Origin: Rheinheimera mesophila
GTDB lineage: Bacteria > Pseudomonadota > Gammaproteobacteria > Enterobacterales > Alteromonadaceae
DNA length: 64,000 nt
Assembly (NCBI RefSeq): GCF_000986865.1
Contig: NZ_LAVS01000090.1
Location: 62,001-126,000, forward strand
Direction: 5' to 3'
In this document: positions 38,141 through 44,524 of the stretch, one piece after another
How positions within the stretch are numbered: the first letter of the stretch is position 1
Layout: every line of letters starts with the position of its first letter
Notes under the pieces: model-generated
Databases searched by the model: none
Told to the model about the DNA's origin: nothing
What the model saw: only the letters and a program-made list of their open reading frames with translations
Position numbers and translations under genes: made by a program

Positions 38141-38294
38141 TATAAATCCTGTAAGTTCTTGTTATGGTATAAGGATTTGCGTCCTGCGCCCCCATTGAAC
38201 CCCTGGTTCTCCACCAGAGAAAAACAAGACTAGCTCAGATTTATGACAAACCGCTTAAACAATAAACATTTTATTTACTTTTATTGGACTCACG

Positions 38295-39188
38295 CTATGC
38301 CCACATCACCAGTACCGCTGCAACAGCAATTAAAGTCAGCCCCAATAAATCCTGACGTTTGAGTTTCTCTTTGAGTACCAGCACGGAGATCAGTAAGGTA
38401 AATAACACTTCCACCTGCCCCAGCGTTTTGACATAGGCCACAGCCTGCAAGCTCATTGCAGTAAACCAACCTAAAGATCCGAGGCAACTGGTCAAACTGG
38501 TGGCGAAGGTCAACTGTGGCCTTTGCCATAAAGCCACTAAGGTTGTTTTATCCTTCAGCGCCAGATAAACCAGTAAAACAACAGTTTGAGTCGTAATCAC
38601 AAAAAACAATACCCAGGCAGCCGCTGGTAAAAATGGCAAGCCTAAAGTAAGACTAGCCTCACGCACCCACAAAGATGTCAACGCAAAAGCCAAACCACTG
38701 CCCAAACCTAACGCCAGAGTTTTAGCCGACAAAGACTGAACACTGGTTGCTCCTGTTAATAAAAATACAGCGACAGCTCCGATAAAAACCCCAATCCAGC
38801 CTAAGGGGCTGATATAAGTACCAAAAAATAACACTCCGACAACCGCCGCCAGAATAGCCTCACTTTTGGCAAGCCCTACCCCTATCGCATAGTTTTTAAG
38901 CCTGAACAGCAGCACCATCAATGCAGTGGCCAGAATTTGCATGGCTGATGCGGCAAGCACATAACAGATAAACCAGAAACTGAACTCTGGTATTGCATAG
39001 TCGTGCCACTGATACAGCGCCAGTAAATACAACAGAGCAAGAGGTCCGGCATAGATAAATCGCGCCAGCGTAACCCCCATCACCGGGACATCTGTACTTA
39101 ATTTTTTTTGTAATGCATTACGAATAGCCTGCATAGATGCAGCCAACAAGGTAAAAGGGATCCATAAAGACATGCAGACATCCATCAA
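38295..39188 (-). CDS. EamA/DMT-family transporter
   Basis: A 297-residue membrane protein with ten predicted hydrophobic helices in two EamA repeats (starting SLWIPFTLLAASMQAIRNALQKKL, and LALGLGSGLAFALTSLWVREASLTLG). The second half ends VLFTLLISVLVLKEKLKRQDLLGLTLIAVAAVLVM, the typical closing pattern of the family. It is likely an exporter of a small metabolite; no substrate can be inferred. ATG codons at 39188 and 39173 are both plausible starts; neither has a strong ribosome site. Confidence 0.85.
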   Translation of the reverse strand: MMDVCMSLWIPFTLLAASMQAIRNALQKKLSTDVPVMGVTLARFIYAGPLALLYLLALYQWHDYAIPEFSFWFICYVLAASAMQILATALMVLLFRLKNYAIGVGLAKSEAILAAVVGVLFFGTYISPLGWIGVFIGAVAVFLLTGATSVQSLSAKTLALGLGSGLAFALTSLWVREASLTLGLPFLPAAAWVLFFVITTQTVVLLVYLALKDKTTLVALWQRPQLTFATSLTSCLGSLGWFTAMSLQAVAYVKTLGQVEVLFTLLISVLVLKEKLKRQDLLGLTLIAVAAVLVMWA

Positions 39189-39386
39189 TAATCAGAAGAT
39201 TGCATCATGCAGCGGCGTGTAAAACCACGCAATCAGAAAATGCATTTTCACCGCTTGCTTAATCAAAGGTATCAGCGCCACTGCAGACCCTGTGTTACAA
39301 ACCCGGCCTGTCGCTCATTCGGTTAGTTTTGGTCGAAGGTTACCATAGAAACTGTAACCAACTCAGGCAGCGATTCAGTCGGATTG

Positions 39387-40361
39387 TTAATCCACAGAGG
39401 GAAAAAACTGCAGCGGAAGCTGCTGTATGTCGTCAACCACCCACTGTGCCTCGATACAATCTGTCAAGTGCTCAGCGATAAACTGGATCAGTCGCCGGGC
39501 CGGAGCACTTAACCTTTTATCTTTACGCGCGACCAGATACCAGTGGCTGGTTAAAGGAAATCCTTTGACTTTCAACACACTAAATTGCTCAGACTGTTGA
39601 TCTAAAGTGTAGGTTGACAACACCGCCAAGCCTAGCCCACTGGCCACGCTCAAACGAATAGCTTCATTGCTTTCGATTTGCATCGTCTTTGACAGTTCGA
39701 CGCCCTGACTGCTCAGCCAGGATTCGAACTGCATCCGTGTAGCAGAGCCTGGCTCGCGCATTAAAAAACGCTCATTTTTTAAGGCAGCAAAATCAAGCTC
39801 GCCCCCCTCTGCACAATAGCGGGAGGCCCAGTGCCCGGCTGGCGCTATCAGTTGTAACGGGTTTCTGATAATGCGACAAGCCTGCACCAGTTCACCGCTC
39901 GGTGGCTGACTAAACAGATACAAATCATCATCCTGATGGCCGAAGCGGTTCAGAATATGAGCTCTGTTGCCGACATTTAAGGTCACGGCAATTTTTGGAT
40001 TCGCTTTGTCAAAGGCTCCAAGAATGGTTGGCATCACATACTTGGCAGTGGTCACTATACCTAAACTCAAGGTACCACTGCGTCCGCCTTTGGCCTCTTC
40101 TAACAACACAGAAAAGTCATCAAACCGACTGAGCACATCAGACGCCGCCTGAAACAATGCATCGCCTATATAGGTGGTATGCACTTTCCCCTCACGGTAT
40201 TCAAGCAAAGGTTGCCCTACCTCATCGGCTAATTTTTTTAACTGCAAAGACACTGTAGGTTGGGTTAAATGCAGCAGCCTCGCCGCCGCAGAGACGGAAG
40301 CCAGCCGCACCACCTGTACGTATACCTGTAATAATCTGAAACTTAAATGCCGAACATCCAT
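39387..40361 (-). CDS. LysR-family regulator, CbbR/SbtR-like
   Basis: A 324-residue LysR-type protein. The N-terminal winged helix-turn-helix is ASVSAAARLLHLTQPTVSLQLKKLADEVGQPLLEYREG (residues about 21-58), and the effector domain follows (LSLGIVTTAKYVMPTILGAFDKANPKIAVTLNVGN). It is divergent from the SbtA-like permease gene, 96 bases apart, which makes it the likely regulator of that gene. The effector-domain pattern resembles CbbR, which senses carbon metabolites such as RuBP or NADPH. No cbb genes are in the window, so the effector here is unknown. Confidence 0.88.
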   Translation of the reverse strand: MDVRHLSFRLLQVYVQVVRLASVSAAARLLHLTQPTVSLQLKKLADEVGQPLLEYREGKVHTTYIGDALFQAASDVLSRFDDFSVLLEEAKGGRSGTLSLGIVTTAKYVMPTILGAFDKANPKIAVTLNVGNRAHILNRFGHQDDDLYLFSQPPSGELVQACRIIRNPLQLIAPAGHWASRYCAEGGELDFAALKNERFLMREPGSATRMQFESWLSSQGVELSKTMQIESNEAIRLSVASGLGLAVLSTYTLDQQSEQFSVLKVKGFPLTSHWYLVARKDKRLSAPARRLIQFIAEHLTDCIEAQWVVDDIQQLPLQFFPSVD

Positions 40362-40457
40362 AGATAATCATCAATATCAAATTGGCAAACAATTAATTAT
40401 CCAATATACCCAAAGACAGGCACAATCGCCAGCCAATAACAGCTACGGAGTGAAGTG

Positions 40458-41393
40458 ATGCCTGATATTGTGATTGCGTTTTTTGCCTTTGGCCTGCTGG
40501 CAGGTTTATTGAAGTCAGATCTGAAGGTTCCTCAGTCTATCTATGAAACCTTGTCTATCCTACTGATGCTGGTATTGGGCCTCAAAGGTGGATTGGCTTT
40601 GCATGGTCAGGCTCACAGCGGTATGGTGCCGGATCTTTTGGCTGTAGCCGCTTTAGGTTTGATCATTCCGCTGCTGGCTTATCCTGCGCTGCGTTACCTG
40701 GTGAAACTAACCAACTCCGATTCCGTCAGTATCGCCGCTCATTATGGCTCAGTCAGTGCCGGTACTTTTGCGGTCGTGTTGGCTTATGCAGAAAAATCAG
40801 GCCTGCCCCTGCTGCCGGAAACCACCCTCTATCTGGTGATGCTGGAACTGCCCGCCATCGTCATTATGCTGGGGTTGTACGGTGCGCTTAAAGGTCAGGG
40901 CAACCAGGCACATATCTGGCGGGAGGCATTAACCAGCCGGGGCGTACTGTTGCTGGGTGGTGGTGTTCTGATCGGTTATCTCTATGGACCTGAAGGGCTG
41001 GAACCATTGGCTCCCGCTCTGATTGGTGGTTTTAAAACCATGCTGGCACTGTTTTTGTTAGAAATGGGGCTATGTACAGCGAAAGTTTGTAACCCGCTGC
41101 CCTTGCAACACTGGCGTTTAATGCTGTTTGCCGCCTTAGCTCCTTTTGCTTTGGGTGCGTTAGGTTTAGCTTTTGGACTAATGCTGGATTTACCGCAGGG
41201 TTCATTACTGGTCCTGACCACCTTAGCCGCCAGTGCGTCTTATATCGCAGCCCCAGCGGCAGTGAGGGCCAGTATTCCGGATGCTAATATAGGTCTGGCC
41301 ATGTTGGCCTCTTTAGGTATCACTTTCCCGGTGAACGTCCTGTTGGCTATTCCCGTCTATCAACATTGGGTAGAGCTTACGCTTGGAAACTAA
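40458..41393 (+). CDS. SbtA-family sodium-dependent bicarbonate permease
   Basis: A 311-residue membrane protein with about ten helices, matching the DUF897/SbtA family. Signatures are DLKVPQSIYETLSILLMLVLGLKGGLAL, SIAAHYGSVSAGTFAVVLAY and ASASYIAAPAAVRASIPDANIGLAMLASLGITFPVNV. Cyanobacterial SbtA imports bicarbonate with sodium; homologues are common in heterotrophs, where the substrate has been shown less often. The start is the ATG at 40458, seven bases after GGAG; a GTG immediately before it is in frame. It is divergent from a LysR regulator. No SbtB-type PII gene follows; the next gene is the tRNA. Confidence 0.88.
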   Translation: MPDIVIAFFAFGLLAGLLKSDLKVPQSIYETLSILLMLVLGLKGGLALHGQAHSGMVPDLLAVAALGLIIPLLAYPALRYLVKLTNSDSVSIAAHYGSVSAGTFAVVLAYAEKSGLPLLPETTLYLVMLELPAIVIMLGLYGALKGQGNQAHIWREALTSRGVLLLGGGVLIGYLYGPEGLEPLAPALIGGFKTMLALFLLEMGLCTAKVCNPLPLQHWRLMLFAALAPFALGALGLAFGLMLDLPQGSLLVLTTLAASASYIAAPAAVRASIPDANIGLAMLASLGITFPVNVLLAIPVYQHWVELTLGN

Positions 41394-41443
41394 GCAGAAA
41401 ACAGGCAAAGCGAACAAAAAAAACGCAGTCAAACCCAGAAGCA

Positions 41444-41474
41444 TTGCATTTATAACGCAAAGCAGTAGTATAAG
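41444..41474 (+). promoter_or_regulatory. putative promoter of tRNA-Pro
   Basis: TTGCAT at 41444-41449 and TAGTAT at 41466-41471, 16 bases apart, lie just upstream of the tRNA gene. They are followed by a GC-rich stretch (AAGGCCC), as seen at stringently controlled stable-RNA promoters. Confidence 0.5.
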
Positions 41475-41483
41475 GCCCAACGT

Positions 41484-41560
41484 CGGTACGTAGCGCAGCT
41501 TGGTAGCGCACTGTCATGGGGTGTCAGGGGTCGGAGGTTCAAATCCTCTCGTACCGACCA
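41484..41560 (+). tRNA. tRNA-Pro (anticodon GGG)
   Basis: 77 bases with a full cloverleaf. The acceptor arms are CGGTACG and CGTACCG; the D stem is GCGC/GCGC; the anticodon stem is CTGTC/GTCAG around the loop ATGGGGT (anticodon GGG at positions 34-36); the T arm is GGAGG-TTCAAAT-CCTCT, and CCA is encoded. A U-U mismatch occurs in the anticodon stem, as in E. coli proL. Its 3' end marks the border of the prophage, and the tRNA is intact. Confidence 0.97.
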
Positions 41561-41563
41561 TTT

Positions 41564-41591
41564 AAAAACCTGTTTTATAACAGGTTTTTTT
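41564..41591 (+). terminator. Rho-independent terminator of tRNA-Pro
   Basis: AAAAACCTGTT and AACAGGTTTTTT form a stem with a TTAT loop and a T run, four bases after the CCA end. Confidence 0.88.
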
Positions 41592-41616
41592 ATTTCTAAA
41601 ACTGCACAAATTTTTT

Positions 41617-41649
41617 GCGCCCCAAATCCGCCCCAATTGCGCCCCAATA
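41617..41649. repeat. three tandem 11-bp repeats at the prophage edge (putative integrase arm sites)
   Basis: Three adjacent copies, GCGCCCCAAAT, CCGCCCCAATT and GCGCCCCAATA, follow the tRNA terminator. Their phasing is exactly 11 bases, near one DNA turn. Arrays like this next to a tRNA 3' end are typical of tyrosine-integrase arm-type sites in attL or attR. The integrase gene itself is not in the window. Confidence 0.6.
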
Positions 41650-41664
41650 TACAGTTATCCAAGA

Positions 41665-41934
41665 TCAACTCTGATCCTGCTCGTTATAGTAACAATACTG
41701 ATTTTGCACCGGGCTCCATTCATACGTCATACCAGCTTCAGCTATCCGCTTAGGTATATCCTTTTCGTAGTAGGTAAACGGCAAAGGTCTTAAACTATCG
41801 TGACTTGTTGCCGACCAGGCTAAAAAGCACATGCGTGGGTTAGATCTTGATCGCTGAAATACCACACACTGAACTTCCCTGTTATCTTTGATCAGTACTA
41901 GCTTTCGGGTTTGAACTGAAATATACCAAGGCAT
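41665..41934 (-). CDS. unknown 89-residue protein, divergent from the SRAP gene
   Basis: An 89-residue soluble protein (MPWYISVQTRKLVLIKDNREV, later PRMCFLAWSATSHDSLRPLPFTYYEKDIPKRIAEAGMTYEW) rich in aromatic residues, with two cysteines in the body. I do not recognise the family. The gene ends near the attachment-site repeats and starts 12 bases from a perfect LexA box, so it is probably expressed in the SOS response together with the divergent SRAP gene. No clear ribosome site is visible, which could mean a nearly leaderless message. Confidence 0.6.
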   Translation of the reverse strand: MPWYISVQTRKLVLIKDNREVQCVVFQRSRSNPRMCFLAWSATSHDSLRPLPFTYYEKDIPKRIAEAGMTYEWSPVQNQYCYYNEQDQS

Positions 41935-41945
41935 AAATTAACACC

Positions 41946-41963
41946 ACTGTATTTAAATACAGT
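41946..41963. promoter_or_regulatory. LexA box (SOS operator)
   Basis: CTGTATTTAAATACAG (41947-41962), flanked by A and T, is a perfect palindrome that fits the gammaproteobacterial LexA consensus CTGT-N8-ACAG. It sits between the divergent unknown gene (start 41934) and the SRAP gene (start 42011). A possible SRAP promoter (TTAACA at 41938 and TATTAT at 41964) would overlap it. Confidence 0.88.
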
Positions 41964-42010
41964 TATTATTGGATTAAGTTAGGGTTTTGACAAGCTGGGT
42001 AGGTGTACAA

Positions 42011-42694
42011 GTGTGTGGAAGATTGAACGTCATTGATTGTCCAGAGGTGATCGACCTATGTGGCCAGCTTGGTATTAATCTGCAGGACCAGGCAATGCCA
42101 CTCCGCACCAGTCGTTTTATCCGGGCAACAAACAAAATCAGTATCGTAATTGAGCAAAAAGGAGAGCGGCGTTTACAGGATGCGATCTGGTGGCTGCTAC
42201 TTGAACAAGCTGAACACGGATTCAAACCCAGCCAGTACACTTCATTTAACACCAGGTACGACAAGCTCAATGTGAAAGGCAGCGCTGGTTATGCGGCATA
42301 TCGGACTCAGCGCTGCATTATTCCAGTGGCTGGTTTTGGTGAAACTGAAGTTGTTGATGGCAAGAACCAATACACAGATTTTGTTGGTCAGCAAGCTTTA
42401 GGCCTCGGGGGCCTCTACCGGACCTGGTTAAACAAAGAGACAGGAGAACTGACCTACTCTTGCTCTGTGATCACACTTCCGCCCCACCCTAAACTTATAA
42501 CTTACCACAGTAAGGCGAGTCCCTTGATCTTAGAACCTGCAGTGTTCAATTCATGGCTATCTGACGATCAAAATGTAAGTCAGTTTGAGTGTTTGATGCG
42601 ACCTAACATACCAGTGAACTTAAAAGCAATTGCTATTGATAAACCGAGCAGTTTTAATGTTTTGAGCGATATTAAACAAATAATTGCTGATTAA
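42011..42694 (+). CDS. SRAP/HMCES-family protein (SOS response-associated peptidase), prophage cargo
   Basis: A 227-residue SRAP-domain protein. I chose the GTG at 42011 because it places the essential cysteine at position 2 (MCGRLN); an upstream ATG at 41987 would bury it. Conserved active-site positions are Cys2, Asn80 and Arg82 (SFNTRYDKL), Glu111 (GFGETE, normally GFYEW) and His166. SRAP proteins such as YedK/HMCES bind single-stranded DNA and form a thiazolidine crosslink through Cys2 with abasic sites, protecting them at stalled forks. A LexA box lies 48 bases upstream. Its stop overlaps the stop of the convergent tail gene by four bases. It is diverged from housekeeping YedK. Confidence 0.92.
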   Translation: MCGRLNVIDCPEVIDLCGQLGINLQDQAMPLRTSRFIRATNKISIVIEQKGERRLQDAIWWLLLEQAEHGFKPSQYTSFNTRYDKLNVKGSAGYAAYRTQRCIIPVAGFGETEVVDGKNQYTDFVGQQALGLGGLYRTWLNKETGELTYSCSVITLPPHPKLITYHSKASPLILEPAVFNSWLSDDQNVSQFECLMRPNIPVNLKAIAIDKPSSFNVLSDIKQIIAD

Positions 42695-42960
42695 GGCGCT
42701 GGATGCTCAGGCCATACAACTTGTTCAGGAAATCCAGCTTGCTCCGGAATATCCGCTAAAGCCGTAGCGTACTGATCAATTTGTTCTATCGATAATGTGT
42801 GTGGCAACCCGAGCCTGGTTTCACGCTCATAACGTTGGTACCAGTTCACAACATCAAGCATTTTACGGTCACGCTCAGTCCGGCATTGAGCACATAAGCT
42901 ATCTAATCGCTCTTGCTCTTTTTGTTCAGCAGTTTTCAGCGCATGCCACTTAATTCCCAT
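42691..42960 (-). CDS. small phage protein, probable tail-fibre assembly chaperone
   Basis: An 89-residue protein starting MGIKWHALKTAEQKEQERLDSLCAQCRTERDRKML and ending in IDQYATALADIPEQAGFPEQVVWPEHPAP. The position just after the tail-fibre genes and the aspartate/glutamate plus Pro-Trp-Pro-rich end (YxxALxDIP...WPxxP) resemble tail-fibre assembly or XkdW-like proteins. It starts inside the upstream gene and converges on the SRAP gene. Confidence 0.65.
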   Translation of the reverse strand: MGIKWHALKTAEQKEQERLDSLCAQCRTERDRKMLDVVNWYQRYERETRLGLPHTLSIEQIDQYATALADIPEQAGFPEQVVWPEHPAP

Positions 42961-43288
42961 CTTCTGAAACCTCCGGAACTGACTTAAAAACTATAGGGTT
43001 TGGACAATTGCCCTGGGCGACAATAAAGGTGTAGTCCTCAATATTCTGTGATTGCGCTGGTTCAGCCAAAATTGAGTTGTATTTGAACTCTATGCTGACC
43101 TCGACCTGATTGTTTTCACGTTTAATTGAACCGACAAATGGCGATTCTGCCTCAACTTCAGCACCTTCAGGCAGTTGACTTAAATCGTAAGTTTGTCCTC
43201 TGTAATTCAAAATGTCGCCATCTACTGTTGGCGGTGTGTCAGCTTGTTCGTTTGGTAAAGCTGCAATTGGGTTTAGTATAATTTTCAT
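42950..43288 (-). CDS. small tail-region protein of unknown function
   Basis: A 112-residue acidic protein (PPTVDGDILNYRGQTYDLSQLPEGAEVEAESPFVGSIKRENNQVEVSIEFKYN). It has a beta-rich central section and no cysteine pair or signal peptide. Proteins of this kind recur next to tail-fibre genes in marine gammaproteobacterial prophages, but I know no function. It overlaps the next gene by 11 bases and follows the fibre by nine, so it belongs to the tail operon. Confidence 0.65.
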   Translation of the reverse strand: MKIILNPIAALPNEQADTPPTVDGDILNYRGQTYDLSQLPEGAEVEAESPFVGSIKRENNQVEVSIEFKYNSILAEPAQSQNIEDYTFIVAQGNCPNPIVFKSVPEVSEDGN

Positions 43289-43297
43289 GATAATTCC

Positions 43298-44512
43298 TTA
43301 ATACCAGCGGCCAATAGCGATTGCTGTCCAAAAAGCGTCCGTTGTTACTGCATTTGCTGACCAAATTAGTGGATAAAAAGACGACGGGCTAATCACATTT
43401 GAAGCCATCATTAAATGGTTTGTCGTAAGGCTGGTAATATGCACCGTTGGAGCTGAAACAAATGAGGATGGATATGTCCATGTGCCCGCTGTATTGCCAC
43501 TATTCCTGAAACCACCAGCCGAGCTCACGTTTAGAACAACTCCTGTTCTAGTGACTGAACCAATCCAACATATTTGTGTACCATCAGCAAACCTTACAAA
43601 TTCCCCGTTAGCGTTGCTACCACGTTCTACAATGGCACCTGTTGGAACGCCAGCAGACTGCGACACTGCACCTAAGATAGTGGCTTGAGTGAATACTAAG
43701 CGCCAAGGTTGCGCTGCACCATTAAAGATAAAACGCTGGTGAACAACGCCTGATCCTCGAGCAGTATAAACTTGTCTCGCATACCCTGAATTCTCGGAAA
43801 TTACCTCCAAATAACCGTTTTCTGCTGCCGGGCGATTTGTACAGTTAACACAATAATAAAAGCCATTAGCGACTATTGTATTTAAATCAACGCTATTTAA
43901 AGCAACAGACTTACCTAAACCAAAATCACCAACCTGCAAAAGTCTGCCAGCTGTTGTGTCAGTTCGACTCTCTGTTACATTTTTCGACGCCGCATTCCCC
44001 AGTCCTTCATAGAAGGACCTCCACTGACTTAAATACTGGTCATAGTAGATAAGCTCTCCAACTGCATAAGCTCTACTCTCTATGGTCCCTGCGACACTAA
44101 TTCGATAGATATGACTCCCTAACCCGCTACCTGGTGCCTCCGGGAAATTGCCTGTTGCTGCGCTGTGGTCTCCCATATAGCTGATATTTCCGCTAAGTGC
44201 TGCTTCACTTGCCTGCACCACTTCACGCGCCCGCCGAATAGCTTCTGCCAACCCTTCAATCGTATTAAAGGCTATTAATTTGGCTGTAGTTGTAGGATCG
44301 GCCCAATTGTCACGTAGGGTAATAGTACTGTTGCCGCTGCCATCCGGCTTAGTGCCGCTGACAGCCTCTACTACCTGCCTGGTACCTAACGCAATCGCGG
44401 TGCCGCTGTAAATGTAGGAGCAATCAATATTGCCAGTTACGGTTATGGTTTTTGATCCATTGGTCGCGGTAGCGCTTGGGCTGACCAAGAACTTAATTGG
44501 CTGAATGGCCAT
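43298..44512 (-). CDS. phage tail fibre protein
   Basis: A 404-residue protein with the layout of a lambdoid or P2-type side/tail fibre. An N-terminal beta-rich domain (MAIQPIKFLVSPSATATNGSKTITVTGNIDCSYIYSGTAIAL) precedes repeated Gly/Asn-rich strands and a C-terminal region ending PSSFYPLIWSANAVTTDAFWTAIAIGRWY, characteristic of pyocin/fibre receptor ends. It lies directly after the J-like gene and is the likely host-recognition fibre. Confidence 0.82.
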   Translation of the reverse strand: MAIQPIKFLVSPSATATNGSKTITVTGNIDCSYIYSGTAIALGTRQVVEAVSGTKPDGSGNSTITLRDNWADPTTTAKLIAFNTIEGLAEAIRRAREVVQASEAALSGNISYMGDHSAATGNFPEAPGSGLGSHIYRISVAGTIESRAYAVGELIYYDQYLSQWRSFYEGLGNAASKNVTESRTDTTAGRLLQVGDFGLGKSVALNSVDLNTIVANGFYYCVNCTNRPAAENGYLEVISENSGYARQVYTARGSGVVHQRFIFNGAAQPWRLVFTQATILGAVSQSAGVPTGAIVERGSNANGEFVRFADGTQICWIGSVTRTGVVLNVSSAGGFRNSGNTAGTWTYPSSFVSAPTVHITSLTTNHLMMASNVISPSSFYPLIWSANAVTTDAFWTAIAIGRWY

Positions 44513-44524
44513 GGATTACCTCAG

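Noticed and set aside
38290-38529. 79-codon minus-strand frame inside the EamA transporter gene
   Set aside because: Overlaps a clear ten-helix transporter in another frame; no independent evidence.
41450-41668. Minus-strand open frame of 72 codons over the tRNA-Pro and its terminator
   Set aside because: It covers a well-supported tRNA and the arm-like repeats; no plausible ribosome site or domain.
41938-41991. TTGACA at about 41986 as a -35 box for the SRAP gene
   Set aside because: It lies only about 20 bases before the GTG start, leaving no room for a -10 and leader.
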